Assembly (NCBI GenBank): GCA_034519525.1
Contig: JAXHOJ010000039.1
Span: 68,233-132,232, forward strand
Source of the DNA: Gemmobacter sp034519525
Lineage (GTDB): Bacteria > Pseudomonadota > Alphaproteobacteria > Rhodobacterales > Rhodobacteraceae
Reading direction: 5' to 3'
DNA length: 64,000 bases
A model generated the notes under the pieces. The model worked only from the letters and a program-made list of their open reading frames with translations, had not been told where the DNA came from and did no database searches. The translations under genes and the position numbers were made by a program. This document shows, in pieces, positions 35,761 to 43,748 of this stretch (its first letter is position 1; every line of letters starts with the position of its first letter).

Positions 35761-36554
35761 CCGGCGGGCTGCAGATCCAGGGCGTCAGCTACCGCTACGG
35801 CGCGAAGGAGGCGCTTTCGGGCCTGTCTTTCGACGTGCCCGCCGGGCAGTTCTGCGCGCTTCTGGGGCCGAATGGCGCCGGAAAATCCACGCTGTTTTCG
35901 CTGCTGACCCGGCTGTTCACCAGCCGGGAAGGCCAGATCATCGTGGCAGGCCAGGATCTGGCCCGCCATCCCCGGGCGGCACTGGCGCGTATGGGGGTGG
36001 TGTTCCAGCAGCCGACGCTGGATCTGGATCTGACGGTACGCCGCAACCTGCTGTATTTCGCGGCGCTTCACGGCATCGCGGGGCGCGAGGCCGAACGCCG
36101 TGCCGCCGAGGCGCTGGAACGGCTGGGCATGGTCGAACGCGCCCATGAACCCCTGCGCAACCTGAACGGCGGCCACCGGCGGCGGATGGAGATTGCCCGC
36201 GCGCTGATCCACCGCCCCGCCGTGCTCTTGCTGGATGAACCGACGGTCGGCCTTGATGCGGCATCCCGCCGGGCGATCACCGATCATGTGCATGATCTGG
36301 CGGCGCAGGGTCTGGCCGTGCTCTGGGCCACCCACCTCACCGACGAGGTGGAGGATACCGATCTGCTGGCCATCCTGCATCAGGGCCGCCTGCTGGCCAC
36401 CGGCAGCTGTGCCGATCTGCGCGGGGCGGAACCGCTGCGCGACATGTTCCTGCGCCTGACTGCCCTTCCCGTTGCCGAAATATCCTCGGGGGGTGCGGGG
36501 GGCAGACAGCCCCCCGCTTTGGCCCCCGCCTGCGCCGGGGGGCCTGCGCCATGA
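35757..36554 (+). CDS. ABC transporter ATPase, PQQ-alcohol-dehydrogenase type
   Basis: This 265-residue ATPase has a GTG start overlapping the previous stop. Walker A is GPNGAGKST, the Q-loop is VVFQQPTLD, and Walker B is LLLDEPTVGLD. The signature reads LNGGHRRRME where LSGGQ is usual. With the ABC-2 permease it forms an exporter-type transporter. The last 25 or so codons (from about 36475) are read through a GC-rich hairpin element and code a low-complexity Gly/Pro/Ala tail. Confidence 0.88.
   Translation: MTGGLQIQGVSYRYGAKEALSGLSFDVPAGQFCALLGPNGAGKSTLFSLLTRLFTSREGQIIVAGQDLARHPRAALARMGVVFQQPTLDLDLTVRRNLLYFAALHGIAGREAERRAAEALERLGMVERAHEPLRNLNGGHRRRMEIARALIHRPAVLLLDEPTVGLDAASRRAITDHVHDLAAQGLAVLWATHLTDEVEDTDLLAILHQGRLLATGSCADLRGAEPLRDMFLRLTALPVAEISSGGAGGRQPPALAPACAGGPAP
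36475..36544 (+). repeat. Hairpin element inside the ATPase 3' end
   Basis: The sequence GAAATATCCTC is followed by a perfect 9-bp hairpin (GCGGGGGGC at 36495-36503, GCCCCCCGC at 36509-36517) and then a second GC-rich hairpin (36521-36544). The same AAATATCC plus G/C-hairpin pattern appears in reverse at 50862-50900. It looks like a mobile or dispersed terminator-like repeat captured in the coding frame. It could attenuate the permease gene that starts at 36551. Confidence 0.65.
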
Positions 36555-37339
36555 TCTGGTTCACCGCCCTTCAGGCCATCCTGCACCGCGAAGCATTGCG
36601 CTTCGTCGGCCAGCGCGGCCGCCTGGTCGCGGCGTTGGTGCGCCCGCTGGTCTGGCTGTTCGTCTTCGCCGCCGGTTTCCGCGCCGCCCTTGGCCTGTCG
36701 ATCATCCCGCCCTACCAGACCTATATCACCTACGAGACCTACATCGTCCCCGGCCTTTGCGGCATGATCCTGTTGTTCAACGGGATGCAAAGCTCGCTTT
36801 CGCTGGTCTATGACCGGGAAATGGGCTCCATGCGGCTCTTGCTGACGGCGCCGCTGCCGCGCTGGTGGCTGCTGATGTGCAAACTGCTGGCGGGCACGCT
36901 GGTGTCGGTTTTGCAGGTTGGCATCTTTCTGGGCATTGCCGCGCTCTGGGGCGTGCGCATCCCCGCTGTCGGTTTTATCGCCGTCATCCCCGCGCTGCTG
37001 GTGGGCGGGCTGATGCTGGGCGCGCTGGGGCTGATGCTGTCATCCTTCATCAAGCAGCTGGAAAACTTCGCAGGCGTGATGAACTTCGTGATCTTCCCGA
37101 TGTTCTTCCTGTCTTCCGCGCTTTACCCGCTGTGGAAGATGCGCGAATCCGCGCCCCGGCTGGCCGATCTCTGCGCCATTAACCCCTTTACCCATGCGGT
37201 CGAGCTGATCCGCTTCGCGCTGTATGGCCAGTTCAACGCGCCCGCCCTGGGCTGGGTGGTGCTGGCCGCCGTGCTGTTCGGTGCGGCGGCGCTTTGGGGC
37301 TATGATCCGGCGCGCGGGATGCAGGCGCGCAAGGGCTAG
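36551..37339 (+). CDS. ABC-2 type permease, PQQ-alcohol-dehydrogenase type
   Basis: This 262-residue membrane protein has six helices. The ABC-2 signature region lies near 220-245 (LCAINPFTHAVELIRFALYGQFN), and there is an N-terminal amphipathic start (ILHREALRFVGQRGRLVAALVRPLVWLFVF). It overlaps the ATPase gene by 4 bases. Homologues accompany quinoprotein alcohol dehydrogenases (PedC group). What is exported is not known. Confidence 0.88.
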   Translation: MIWFTALQAILHREALRFVGQRGRLVAALVRPLVWLFVFAAGFRAALGLSIIPPYQTYITYETYIVPGLCGMILLFNGMQSSLSLVYDREMGSMRLLLTAPLPRWWLLMCKLLAGTLVSVLQVGIFLGIAALWGVRIPAVGFIAVIPALLVGGLMLGALGLMLSSFIKQLENFAGVMNFVIFPMFFLSSALYPLWKMRESAPRLADLCAINPFTHAVELIRFALYGQFNAPALGWVVLAAVLFGAAALWGYDPARGMQARKG

Positions 37340-37340
37340 C

Positions 37341-38582
37341 TTACGCCGCTGCCAGCTGCACCAGCCGCAGGCAGACCCGCGTGGCCAGCCCCATATCCTG
37401 CACCGAAATCCATTCCAGCGGCCCGTGAATCTCCTGCATCCCGGTAAAGACATTGGGGCAGGGCACCCCCATTTCCGTCAGGCGTGACCCATCGGTGCCG
37501 CCGCGGATCGGAACCGATACCGGCTCCAGCCCCTCGGCCCGGCAGGCGGCGCGGGCCAGTTCCACCGGCGTCATGTCCTGTTCCAGCCAGTAACGCATGT
37601 TGCGGTATTGCGGCCTGATGGTGCAGGACACCACGGCGCGCGGTTCGGCGGCCTGCACCGCATCGCAGGCGGCGCGCAGCAGATCACCCTTCGCCGCCAG
37701 CCCCTCCCGCTCGAAATCCCGCAGGATGAAGCGCAGCTCTGCCTCGGCGGCCGTGCCGGTCATTTCATAGACATGCAGAAATCCGTCGCGCCCCTCCACC
37801 ACTTCGGGCGACTGGGTCGCCAGCGGCAGGCGGTTCAGCACCTCGGCCGCCAGATGCAGCGCATTCACCAGCTTGCCTTTCGCATAGCCGGGATGGGCCG
37901 AAACCCCGGTGATCTTCACCACCGCGCCATCGGCGGAAAAGCTCTCGAACTCGATCTCACCCACCTGGCCACCATCCAGCGTATAGGCGAAAGCGGCGCC
38001 CAGATCGGCGGGCAGGCGCGGATCGACCCCGCGCCCCACCTCTTCATCCGGGGTAAAGGCGATGCGGATGGTGCCATGCGGGATCTGCGGGTTTTCCAGC
38101 AGGTGCCGCGCCAGCGTCATGATGATCGCCACCCCGGCCTTGTCATCGCCGCCCAGCAGCGTGGTGCCGCTGGCGGTGATGATGTCATGCCCCAGACGGC
38201 TGGCCAGATAGGGCGAATATTCGGGGGTCAGCGCCAGTTCCGGTGCATCGGGAAAGCTGATCGCGCCGCCGTTATAGCCGCGATGCACCACGGGCTTCAC
38301 CCCGGTGGCGTTGAAGGCTGGCGCGGTATCCACATGGGCCAGCAGCCCCAGCACCGGCGCCGTTACCCCCGGCGTGGCCGGGATGGTGGCCAGCACCACG
38401 CCGTAATCCGTCAACTGCACATCCGCCGCCCCGATCTCCTGCAGTTCTGCCACCAGCATATGCTGCAGATCCAGTTGGATCGCGGTGCTGGGCTGGCTGT
38501 CAGACCGTTCATCGCTTTGCGTATCCACTGCCGCATAGCGGATCAGGCGCTGTTCCAGTTCGCTGTCGAATTCGGTTCTCAT
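37341..38582 (-). CDS. pepT: Peptidase T (tripeptide aminopeptidase)
   Basis: This 413-residue cytosolic M20 metallopeptidase removes the N-terminal residue of tripeptides. The zinc ligand and catalytic stretches are LLAHVDTAPAFN, TTLLGGDDKAGVA, FTPDEEVGRGVDP, and GGTDGSRL before the C-terminal TGMQEIHGPLEW. Full length. It converges with the permease gene (one base between) and precedes the dehydrogenase gene on the same strand across a terminator, so it is probably a bystander in the island. Confidence 0.95.
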   Translation of the reverse strand: MRTEFDSELEQRLIRYAAVDTQSDERSDSQPSTAIQLDLQHMLVAELQEIGAADVQLTDYGVVLATIPATPGVTAPVLGLLAHVDTAPAFNATGVKPVVHRGYNGGAISFPDAPELALTPEYSPYLASRLGHDIITASGTTLLGGDDKAGVAIIMTLARHLLENPQIPHGTIRIAFTPDEEVGRGVDPRLPADLGAAFAYTLDGGQVGEIEFESFSADGAVVKITGVSAHPGYAKGKLVNALHLAAEVLNRLPLATQSPEVVEGRDGFLHVYEMTGTAAEAELRFILRDFEREGLAAKGDLLRAACDAVQAAEPRAVVSCTIRPQYRNMRYWLEQDMTPVELARAACRAEGLEPVSVPIRGGTDGSRLTEMGVPCPNVFTGMQEIHGPLEWISVQDMGLATRVCLRLVQLAAA

Positions 38583-38648
38583 GGCCGGGCTCCTTCGTTG
38601 TGGCGCATGGTGGCGGCTTCGCGCGGCAGGGTCCAGTGGCCGGAATGG

Positions 38649-38677
38649 AAAAACGCGCCACCCTTGCGGGTGACGCG
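38649..38677 (-). terminator. Rho-independent terminator of the alcohol dehydrogenase gene
   Basis: On the minus strand a 10-bp stem with one G-U pair and a GCAA tetraloop (CGCGTCACCC / GGGTGGCGCG) is followed by TTTTT. It starts 28 bases after the dehydrogenase stop, so that mRNA probably ends here, before pepT. Confidence 0.85.
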
Positions 38678-38704
38678 CCTTGCGTGCTGGCTGACCGGAG
38701 GGGG

Positions 38705-40471
38705 TCAGTTCGCCATGGCAAGCTGTTTCGGCAGTTTGAAGGTCCAGACGGTGCCGCCCTGGTTCAGGTAGTTCACCTTCTTGGCCACTTCACCACCCCA
38801 GAGCGGCACGGCGCCACCCCAGCCCGACACGATCGAGACATATTGCTCGCCATCGGCTTCCCAGGTGACCGGCTGGCCAACGATGCCCGACCCGGTCTGG
38901 AATGACCACAGTTTCTCGCCCGTGGTGTCATCCAGCGCGATGAACTCGCCTTCCGGGTTGCCAAAGAACACCAGGCCACCGGCCGTGGTCATCACGCCAC
39001 CCCACAGCGGGGCCTCGTTCTTGTATTCCCACTTCCATTCGCCGGTCATCGGGTCGATGGCCTTCAGCGAACCGATATGGTCTTCATAGTTCGGCTTGAT
39101 GGTGAAGCCAGACCCCAGATAGGCGGCACCTTTCTTGTAGGTGACCGGCTCGTTCCAGATATCCATGCCCCATTCGTTCGACGGCACATAGAACATCCCG
39201 GTATTCTGGCTGAAGGCCATCGGCATCCAGTTCTTGCCGCCCAGGAAGGACGGGGAAGAGAACACCATCTCGCCCTTGGCGCCATCGGCCGATTTCGACG
39301 GATCGCCGGGGCGACCTTCCTCGATGAAGATCGGGCGGCCGGTCTCGTCGATGCCAGAGGCCCAGGTGATATCCTTCACGAAGGGCCAGGCGTTCAGGAA
39401 CTTGCCGTCTTCGCGGTTCAGAACGTAGAAGAACCCGTTGCGGTCGGCAGTGGCGAATTTCTTGTTGCCGTCCTTGTCGACGAAGGACACAACCTCGTTC
39501 ACGCCGTCAAAATCCCAGCCTTCGCGCGGCGTGGTCTGGAAGTGCCACTTGATCTCGCCAGTGGCCGGGTCGATCCCCAGACGGCTGGCGGCATAAAGGT
39601 TGTCGCCCTTGTTGCCTTCAACCGGGGTGCCTGCATTGCGCAGGTGGCTGTTCCAGGGCGCCGGGTTGCCGGCACCGAAGACCAGCGTATTGGTGTCGAT
39701 GTCGTAGCTGCCACCCAGCCAGGTCGCGCCGCCACCCGATTTCCACATGTCGCCCGGCCAGGTCGCGTTCAGCGTCCCGGTCATGGTGCTTTCCTTGCCG
39801 TTCAGCGTGCCCATGTGGCCTTCGATCACCGGGCGCGTCCAGACGGTTTCGCCGGTCAGCGCATCGCGCGCCTGCACTTCACCCACAACGCCGAATTCAC
39901 CACCCGAATTGCCGGTGATGACCAGGCCGTTCACGATCAGCGGCGCGGCGGTATAGCTGTAGCCTTCCTTGTAATCGGCGATCTTCTTGTTCCAGACCAC
40001 ATCGCCGGTCTTCAGGTTCAGCGCGACGATGCGGGCATCGAGCGTGCCGAAATAGATGTTGTCGCCATAGATCGCGCCGCCCCGGTTGATCACATCGCAG
40101 CAGGGCAGGATGCCTTCGGGCAGCCGGGCATCATACTGCCAGACTTCCTTGCCGGTCTTCAGATCAATGGCATAGATCCGCGAATAGGATGCGGTGACAT
40201 ACATCATCCCGTCATGGATCAGCGGCTGGGTTTCCTGGCCGCGCTGCTTTTCGCCCCCGAACGAAAACGCCCAGGCCGGCAGCAGGTTCTTCACATTGTC
40301 CTTGTTCAGGGTGGTCAGCGGGCTGTACCGCTGCAGATCGCGCCCCATGCCATTGGTCAGAACGTCGCCCGTCGTTGCGGCATCCTTTGCCAGATCTTCT
40401 TCCGTAACGCCGGAAACCGCCGGCGATGCGGCAATAAGGGCCGCTGCCACGGCCATGATAAAGCGGTTCAT
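38705..40471 (-). CDS. PQQ-dependent alcohol dehydrogenase, lanthanide type (ExaF/PedH-like)
   Basis: This 588-residue periplasmic quinoprotein has a signal peptide (to about 21) and an eight-bladed propeller with tryptophan-docking repeats. It oxidises alcohols to aldehydes. The vicinal disulfide Cys pair is in LPCCDVINRG (124-125), as in quinoprotein ethanol dehydrogenases, not methanol enzymes. Metal ligands are expected at Glu192 (GGEFG) and Asn269 (GAGNP). The catalytic Asp320 is in WDFDGVNE; the second Asp322, two residues on, is the mark of lanthanide-dependent enzymes (calcium ExaA has Ser there). Electrons should go to the cytochromes c nearby. The start has a GGGAGGT site. PQQ synthesis genes are not in the window. 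Confidence 0.92.
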   Translation of the reverse strand: MNRFIMAVAAALIAASPAVSGVTEEDLAKDAATTGDVLTNGMGRDLQRYSPLTTLNKDNVKNLLPAWAFSFGGEKQRGQETQPLIHDGMMYVTASYSRIYAIDLKTGKEVWQYDARLPEGILPCCDVINRGGAIYGDNIYFGTLDARIVALNLKTGDVVWNKKIADYKEGYSYTAAPLIVNGLVITGNSGGEFGVVGEVQARDALTGETVWTRPVIEGHMGTLNGKESTMTGTLNATWPGDMWKSGGGATWLGGSYDIDTNTLVFGAGNPAPWNSHLRNAGTPVEGNKGDNLYAASRLGIDPATGEIKWHFQTTPREGWDFDGVNEVVSFVDKDGNKKFATADRNGFFYVLNREDGKFLNAWPFVKDITWASGIDETGRPIFIEEGRPGDPSKSADGAKGEMVFSSPSFLGGKNWMPMAFSQNTGMFYVPSNEWGMDIWNEPVTYKKGAAYLGSGFTIKPNYEDHIGSLKAIDPMTGEWKWEYKNEAPLWGGVMTTAGGLVFFGNPEGEFIALDDTTGEKLWSFQTGSGIVGQPVTWEADGEQYVSIVSGWGGAVPLWGGEVAKKVNYLNQGGTVWTFKLPKQLAMAN

Positions 40472-40584
40472 CTGTTACCTCCCTTGGATGATCCGTCGGA
40501 GACCTCAGGCGACGCGCTCCCTCCTGCGGTTACCTTGGCCCAGTGGCCGTATCATCGGGCCGGTCACGGCGGTGTGAAATTGCA

Positions 40585-40623
40585 CAATGGTCGTAAAGCG
40601 GCTGTCCAATGGTCGTAGAGCGG
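40585..40623. promoter_or_regulatory. Direct repeats upstream of the alcohol dehydrogenase
   Basis: Two near-identical 17-mers, CAATGGTCGTAAAGCGG (40585-40601) and CAATGGTCGTAGAGCGG (40607-40623), lie 22 bp apart start to start, two helical turns. They are 114-152 bases before the dehydrogenase start. The spacing suits a dimeric activator bound on one face of the DNA. A related pair occurs at 41700. Confidence 0.65.
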
Positions 40624-40631
40624 GGGCCGCA

Positions 40632-41117
40632 TCAGGATGCGGGCCAGGCCGCGATCATGGCCTGCGCGTCGGAATCACCGCCGGCGGCGGCCTGCATCAG
40701 CCAGAAACGAGCCTGCCCGGCATCCTGGGGGATGCCGCTGCCCTCCAGCAGGGCGCGGGCATAATGGTATTGCGCTGTGACGTAGCCGCGCAGCGCCGCC
40801 TGTTTCACCCAATAGGTTGCAAGCTCTGCGTTTTTCGGCACGCCCAGCCCGTTTTCATAGGCATGTGACAGCAGGATCATCGAAGGTTCGTTGCCTGCTG
40901 CAGCGCAGGCCTGCATGGCCGCCATGGCCGCATCGTGCATACCGCCCTTCTGCGCTTCGTAGATCTGCCAGCAGGTCACGCCCAGCCATTCGGGCCGGGT
41001 GCTGAGGTTGCCGGTCAGCGCGGCCAGCCCGCCCTCTTCGGGGTTGAGAATGCCGTCCTGGGCCGAGGCCGGGACGGCGGCGGCAAGCAGCAAAACAGTC
41101 AGGATCCTGAAAGACAT
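40632..41117 (-). CDS. Exported Sel1-repeat protein
   Basis: This protein has 161 residues from the ATG at 41117 (GGAG site); upstream ATGs at 41129 and 41147 are possible. It has a signal peptide ending PASAQ, then DGILNPEE and two or three Sel1-like helical repeats (LSHAYENGLGVPKNAELATYWVKQAA, YARALLEGSGIPQDAGQARFW). It is related to the protein at 43749-44288. Sel1 repeats bind other proteins; the partner is unknown. Confidence 0.8.
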   Translation of the reverse strand: MSFRILTVLLLAAAVPASAQDGILNPEEGGLAALTGNLSTRPEWLGVTCWQIYEAQKGGMHDAAMAAMQACAAAGNEPSMILLSHAYENGLGVPKNAELATYWVKQAALRGYVTAQYHYARALLEGSGIPQDAGQARFWLMQAAAGGDSDAQAMIAAWPAS

Positions 41118-41192
41118 CACGCGCTCCATCGGCTGATTTCCGGCCAAAGGATAGCACGGCGCACCCTCCTGCGCCGTGCGACCAAAGGCGGA

Positions 41193-41606
41193 TCAATCGG
41201 TGGTGGTGCGCAGATAGGCCAGAATGAATTCCTCCACCACCGGATCGGTGATGCCGACATGGCGCATCTTGGTGCCGGGAATCAGGCCGGTGTTATCCGC
41301 CATCCACGCTTTCAACGCCGGTTCCGTCCAGACGAAACCCGCCGATTTCAGGGCCTTGGAATAGGGATAGCCTTCCACCGATCCGGCAGCGCGGCCGATC
41401 ACGCCCTCCAGCTTGGGGCCATAGCTTTCATGGCTGGCATCGGTGGCATGGCAGCGGCGGCAGCTGGCGTCGAACAGCGCCGCGCCGGCCTCTACCTTGA
41501 TCCGCTCGAAGGTCTGGCTATCTTCGGCCAGGGCGGCGGTGGGCAGCAGGGCCATGGCGGCAAGGCTTGTGCCAAGCACTGCGGCAAACAGGGGGGTGAG
41601 GGTCAT
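41193..41606 (-). CDS. Class I cytochrome c
   Basis: This protein has 137 residues from the ATG at 41606 (GGAGACGGGA site). It has a signal peptide ending AALAE, haem site CRRCH (49-53), the GPKLEGVIGRAAG loop typical of mitochondrial-type cytochromes c, and a Met ligand in GTKMRHVG. It is a second possible electron carrier from the alcohol dehydrogenase to the oxidase. It is divergent from the TauA-like gene, with the repeat pair at 41700-41742 between them. Confidence 0.9.
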   Translation of the reverse strand: MTLTPLFAAVLGTSLAAMALLPTAALAEDSQTFERIKVEAGAALFDASCRRCHATDASHESYGPKLEGVIGRAAGSVEGYPYSKALKSAGFVWTEPALKAWMADNTGLIPGTKMRHVGITDPVVEEFILAYLRTTTD

Positions 41607-41699
41607 TCCCGTCTCCATTTCGGTTGGTTGCGCGTTCGCGGGCACCCTCGCTGCCGGGGCGGTGCGCGGCGTTGATGCAGGTCAACCGGGCCATGCTGC

Positions 41700-41742
41700 T
41701 TTGGTCGTAGGCGGCACGGAGGGTTGCGCGCCTTTGGTCGAA
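41700..41742. promoter_or_regulatory. Direct repeats in divergent cytochrome/importer promoter
   Basis: TTTGGTCGTA (41700-41709) and TTTGGTCGAA (41733-41742) lie 33 bp apart, three helical turns. They sit in the 189-bp gap between the cytochrome c gene and the binding-protein gene. They match the core of the repeats at 40585-40623, implying one regulator for all three transcripts. Confidence 0.6.
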
Positions 41743-41795
41743 TATCCCTGTTGCGCTGCCGGGTTAGAATATATCCATCTCGGGGGAGGGATATC

Positions 41796-42767
41796 ATGTC
41801 GATCACACGTCACCTTTTCGGCGCCGCTTTGGCCGCGCTCTGTTCAACCGCCGCCCTGGCCGAGGATGCCGTTCTGCGCATCGCCACCCAGGTCAGCGGC
41901 ACCGTCAACTGGGAGCTGACGACGATCGCCAGCCACGGGCTGGATCGTGCCAACGGCTTTACCATGCAGGTGCAGGATGTGGCCGCCGGGCCTGCGGCCC
42001 AGCTTGCCTTTCAGGCGGGCGAGGCGGATGTGATCGTCTCCGACTGGCTCTGGGTCGCACGGGCCCGGGCCGAGGGGCAGGATTATGTCTTCATCCCCTA
42101 CAGCCGTGCGGTGGGTGCCCTGCATGTGCCCGAAGGCAGCACGGCCCAGACGCTGGCCGATCTCAAAGGCGGGCAGATCGGTATTGCCGGCGGCCCGGTC
42201 GACAAAAGCTGGCTGATCCTGCGCGCCTATGCCCAGCAGGAATATGGCATGGATCTGGCTGCCGAAACCGAACAGGTCTTTGGCGCGCCGCCGCTGATTT
42301 TTGAAACGGCGCTCGGGGGCGAATTGCAGGGCGCGGTAAACTTCTGGCACTTCGGCGCCAAGATGGAAGCCGCCGGGATGCGCCCGCTGGTCACCGTGGC
42401 GCAGGCCGGGCAGGCGCTGGGGCTGGATGCCGATACACCGCTGCTGGGCTATGTGGTGACGGGGGATCTGCTGCGCGAAAAGCCGCAGCTGGTGGCAGGC
42501 CTTGCCGCCGCCAGCCGGGGCGCGAAAGAGATCCTCGCCACCGATGATGCCGCATGGGAGGCCTTGCGCCCCATCATGAACGCCAAGACCGATGCCCAGT
42601 TTGCCGCGCTCAAGGAAGGCTTCCGCGCCGGTATCCCGGCCCCCGGCCCGGTCGACGAGGCCTCGGCGGCAAAGATGCTGGCCATCATGGCGCAGCTCGG
42701 CGGCGAAGAGCTGGTGGGCAAGATGACAGATCTGCCCGCGGGCGTGTTCGTCACCCCCGGCAGCTGA
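41796..42767 (+). CDS. TauA/NitT-type ABC substrate-binding protein
   Basis: This protein has 323 residues from the ATG at 41796 (GGGGGAGGG site). It has a signal peptide ending AALAE and a type II binding fold of the NMT1/taurine group (ADVIVSDWLWVARARAEG, LKGGQIGIAGGPVDKSW). The ligand is unknown. The ATPase start overlaps its stop by one base. The likely permease is at 27311-28075. Context suggests a cofactor or metal-complex for the quinoprotein, which is inference. Confidence 0.85.
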   Translation: MSITRHLFGAALAALCSTAALAEDAVLRIATQVSGTVNWELTTIASHGLDRANGFTMQVQDVAAGPAAQLAFQAGEADVIVSDWLWVARARAEGQDYVFIPYSRAVGALHVPEGSTAQTLADLKGGQIGIAGGPVDKSWLILRAYAQQEYGMDLAAETEQVFGAPPLIFETALGGELQGAVNFWHFGAKMEAAGMRPLVTVAQAGQALGLDADTPLLGYVVTGDLLREKPQLVAGLAAASRGAKEILATDDAAWEALRPIMNAKTDAQFAALKEGFRAGIPAPGPVDEASAAKMLAIMAQLGGEELVGKMTDLPAGVFVTPGS

Positions 42768-43366
42768 TGGCCGCGCTGGCGCTTCATCTGGAGGGCGCCG
42801 ATCATGGCGGCGGGCCACTGATCGGCCCGCTGTCGCTGTCTGTCCAGCCCGGTGAAACCGTGGCGCTTGTCGGCCCGTCAGGCATTGGCAAGACCACGCT
42901 GCTGCGCATCATCGGCGGGCTGCACAAACGCTGGCGCGGGCGGCTGGACCTGCCGGGGCGGCTGGCCATGGTGTTTCAGGAACCCGTGCTGCTGCCCTGG
43001 CGCAGTGCCCTGCAGAACATCACCCTGACCACCGGCTGCACCCCTGCTGCGGCGCAGGCCGCGCTGGCCTCGGTCGAACTGGCGGAACGGGCCGCGCATT
43101 TCCCCGGCCAGCTGTCGCTGGGCCAGCAGCGCCGCCTGTCTCTAGCCCGGGCCTTCGCCATGCAGCCTGATGTGCTGCTGATGGATGAACCCTTCGTTTC
43201 CCTTGATCCCGCCCTGGCGGATGAGATGATGGCCCTGTTCGAACGGCTGCGCGCCGGACGTCCGCTGGCCACCGTGATCGTGACCCATGCCCCGGCCGAG
43301 GCGGAACGTCTGGCGACCCGCATCCTGCGGCTGGACGGACGGCCCGCCGCGCTGAGCGCCGCCTGA
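42767..43366 (+). CDS. TauB/SsuB-like ABC ATPase, short
   Basis: This 199-residue ATPase starts at the ATG at 42767 that shares its A with the previous TGA. Walker A is GPSGIGKTT, the Q-loop is VFQEPVLLPWRSALQNI (typical of the nitrate/taurine/sulfonate group), the signature is LSLGQQRR, and Walker B is LLMDEPFVSLDP. It is about 40 residues shorter than most relatives but has all catalytic parts. No permease follows. Confidence 0.88.
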   Translation: MAALALHLEGADHGGGPLIGPLSLSVQPGETVALVGPSGIGKTTLLRIIGGLHKRWRGRLDLPGRLAMVFQEPVLLPWRSALQNITLTTGCTPAAAQAALASVELAERAAHFPGQLSLGQQRRLSLARAFAMQPDVLLMDEPFVSLDPALADEMMALFERLRAGRPLATVIVTHAPAEAERLATRILRLDGRPAALSAA

Positions 43367-43409
43367 CGCCGGATTTGCCGCATCTCGCCACCTGTGCCAG
43401 ACTGCCCGC

Positions 43410-43727
43410 ATGACCGATGATCTGCAAACCCTGGCCGTCGTGCCCCGCCTGTTCCCGGACATCCGGCGCGGCACCAAGACCTCGACCATCCGCTGGGCGG
43501 AAACGCGCATCACCCCCGGCTCGCTGCGCCTGATCTGTGGTGGCGAATCCCTTGTCGTCAATGTCACACGCTGCACCGATCTGCCGCTGTCGCAGGCGGC
43601 GGCCTTTGTCGGGCGCGCGGCTGACTGGCCGGATGAGGTGATGCTGCAGGGGATGCGCGAACATTACCCGCAGATCACCCTGCAGGATGTGGTTCAGATC
43701 GTGGAATTCGATCCGCCAATCCCCTGA
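43410..43727 (+). CDS. ASCH-domain protein
   Basis: This 105-residue cytosolic protein has the ASCH fold, related to PUA RNA-binding domains: LFPDIRRGTKTSTIRW at the N-terminus and ITLQDVVQIVEFDPP at the end. The family includes RNA-binding and nucleoside-processing members. No clear link to neighbours. Confidence 0.75.
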   Translation: MTDDLQTLAVVPRLFPDIRRGTKTSTIRWAETRITPGSLRLICGGESLVVNVTRCTDLPLSQAAAFVGRAADWPDEVMLQGMREHYPQITLQDVVQIVEFDPPIP

Positions 43728-43748
43728 CCACCAGCCGCCCGAACGCGG

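Noticed and set aside
38705..40471. XoxF methanol dehydrogenase
   Set aside because: The Cys-pair region and general blade sequence match quinoprotein ethanol dehydrogenases; only the extra Asp is shared with XoxF.
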